This document shows positions 12,382 to 12,846 of a stretch of DNA of 12,846 nucleotides, one piece after another (position 1 is the stretch's first letter; each line of letters opens with the position of its first letter). The notes below the pieces were generated by a model that saw only the letters and a program-made list of their open reading frames with translations, made no database searches and was not told the origin of the DNA. The DNA is from Deltaproteobacteria bacterium (GTDB lineage: Bacteria; Desulfobacterota; Desulfobulbia; Desulfobulbales; SURF-16), in the NCBI GenBank assembly GCA_029939635.1, contig JAOZSN010000082.1, positions 1-12,846 on the forward strand. The letters run 5' to 3'. Made by a program: the position numbers and the translations under genes.

Positions 12382-12846
12382 GTGAAAATTAGTTTACTGC
12401 ATAAAAGAGTGCCAGTGTCTTTACTCGGATTACTTGCGCTCTTTCCCTTTTTCTTTTTTGGTGGGCCTTCCTATGGAGCTTCACGTTCATACATGGCTTT
12501 CTGGAATCTTGGTCATATCCTTTTTTTCATGCTTTTTGTTTGGTTTCTTGCAGGCAAAAAGAATGGGAAACAGACTTGGTTGTGGGGCGTTCAGGTTTGT
12601 CTTCTTGTGTTTGTAATTGGGGGATTCGTAGAGGTTATCCAGGCAGCCATTGATGGTAGAGTTGGCAGCTGTGCTGATGTGATACGTGACGTTATGGGCG
12701 CGACCATGGGTCTTATTTGGGTTTGGTGGGGGCGTATTTCGCGGTTGAGGAAAATATGGTTTGCCTTACTTTCCGTATTTATTGTGATCGCTAATATCTT
12801 TCCTGTAACCATTTCCCTTGTTGATGAATGGCAGGCGCGCCGGGCA
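12382..12846 (+). CDS. VanZ-family membrane protein, 3' end outside window
   Basis: An open frame from GTG 12382 runs to the window edge without a stop (155 codons). It carries the VanZ-family pattern: an N-L-G-H motif at the start of a membrane helix (AFWNLGHILFFMLFVWFLAG), then GGFVEVIQ and GR followed by D-V-I-R-D-V-M-G-A-T-M-G, which matches the family E-x2-Q, GR and D-x3-(N/D)-x2-G signature. At least four hydrophobic segments are present (about 14-28, 42-61, 73-89, 130-150), with a short one near 117-125, so it is an inner-membrane protein. An in-frame TGA at 12373-12375 bounds the start; GTG codons at 12409 and 12415 are alternatives, the last with AAAGAG upstream. It is divergent from coaX. 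The function of most VanZ-like proteins is unknown; a teicoplanin-resistance role should not be assumed. Confidence 0.7.
   Translation, partial: MKISLLHKRVPVSLLGLLALFPFFFFGGPSYGASRSYMAFWNLGHILFFMLFVWFLAGKKNGKQTWLWGVQVCLLVFVIGGFVEVIQAAIDGRVGSCADVIRDVMGATMGLIWVWWGRISRLRKIWFALLSVFIVIANIFPVTISLVDEWQARRA

Noticed and set aside
12434..12616. Plus-strand 60-codon frame at the right end
   Set aside because: It overlaps, in another frame, the VanZ-like reading frame, which has a clear family signature and stays open to the window edge.

Overview
The window reads as bacterial chromosome from a Gram-negative delta-proteobacterial lineage (Desulfobacterota). This is inferred from a FadL-type outer-membrane protein next to an acyl-CoA synthetase, an MglA/roadblock gene set, PATAN-type receiver proteins and moderate G+C. 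A Desulfotalea-like sulfate reducer would fit, but the species cannot be fixed from the sequence alone. No rRNA, tRNA, insertion sequence, CRISPR array or phage gene was seen.

Left flank (1-2592, minus strand): a fatty-acid uptake and activation pair, with an AMP-forming acyl-CoA synthetase followed 30 bp later by the first 33 codons of a FadL-family porin that leaves the window. A candidate sigma70 promoter with an operator-like palindrome over its predicted start lies upstream. Next comes a MutX-like NUDIX hydrolase.

Centre (about 2683-10498, plus strand): the most interesting part, a block of six genes in one direction that looks like a cell-polarity or motor-control module. In order: (1) a stand-alone roadblock/LC7 protein (MglB-like); (2) an MglA-type small GTPase; (3) a 523-residue protein of unknown family with an internal ~75-residue duplication; (4) a GspE/PilB-type secretion or pilus motor ATPase with an extra ~200-residue N-terminal region that looks TPR-like; (5) a response regulator built as receiver, PATAN (DUF4388) and a C-terminal roadblock-like fold; (6) a roadblock-like protein with a Pro/Ala linker and a small helical C-terminal domain. 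Genes 1-3 have a consensus-like promoter and end at a strong terminator. Genes 4-6 run to a 14-bp perfect terminator hairpin at 10463-10498. A structured intergenic element lies between genes 5 and 6. The GTPase, its roadblock partners, a receiver protein and a motor ATPase together suggest that GTPase state and phosphorylation control assembly of a type IV pilus-like or type II secretion-like machine. No pilin, platform protein or secretin is in the window, so the target machine is unknown.

Right flank (10538-12846): a minus-strand pair of coaX (type III pantothenate kinase) and an LD-carboxypeptidase (peptidase S66) overlapping by 17 nt, then a divergent, right-truncated VanZ-family membrane protein. 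Short 14-bp-period repeats sit just upstream of coaX.
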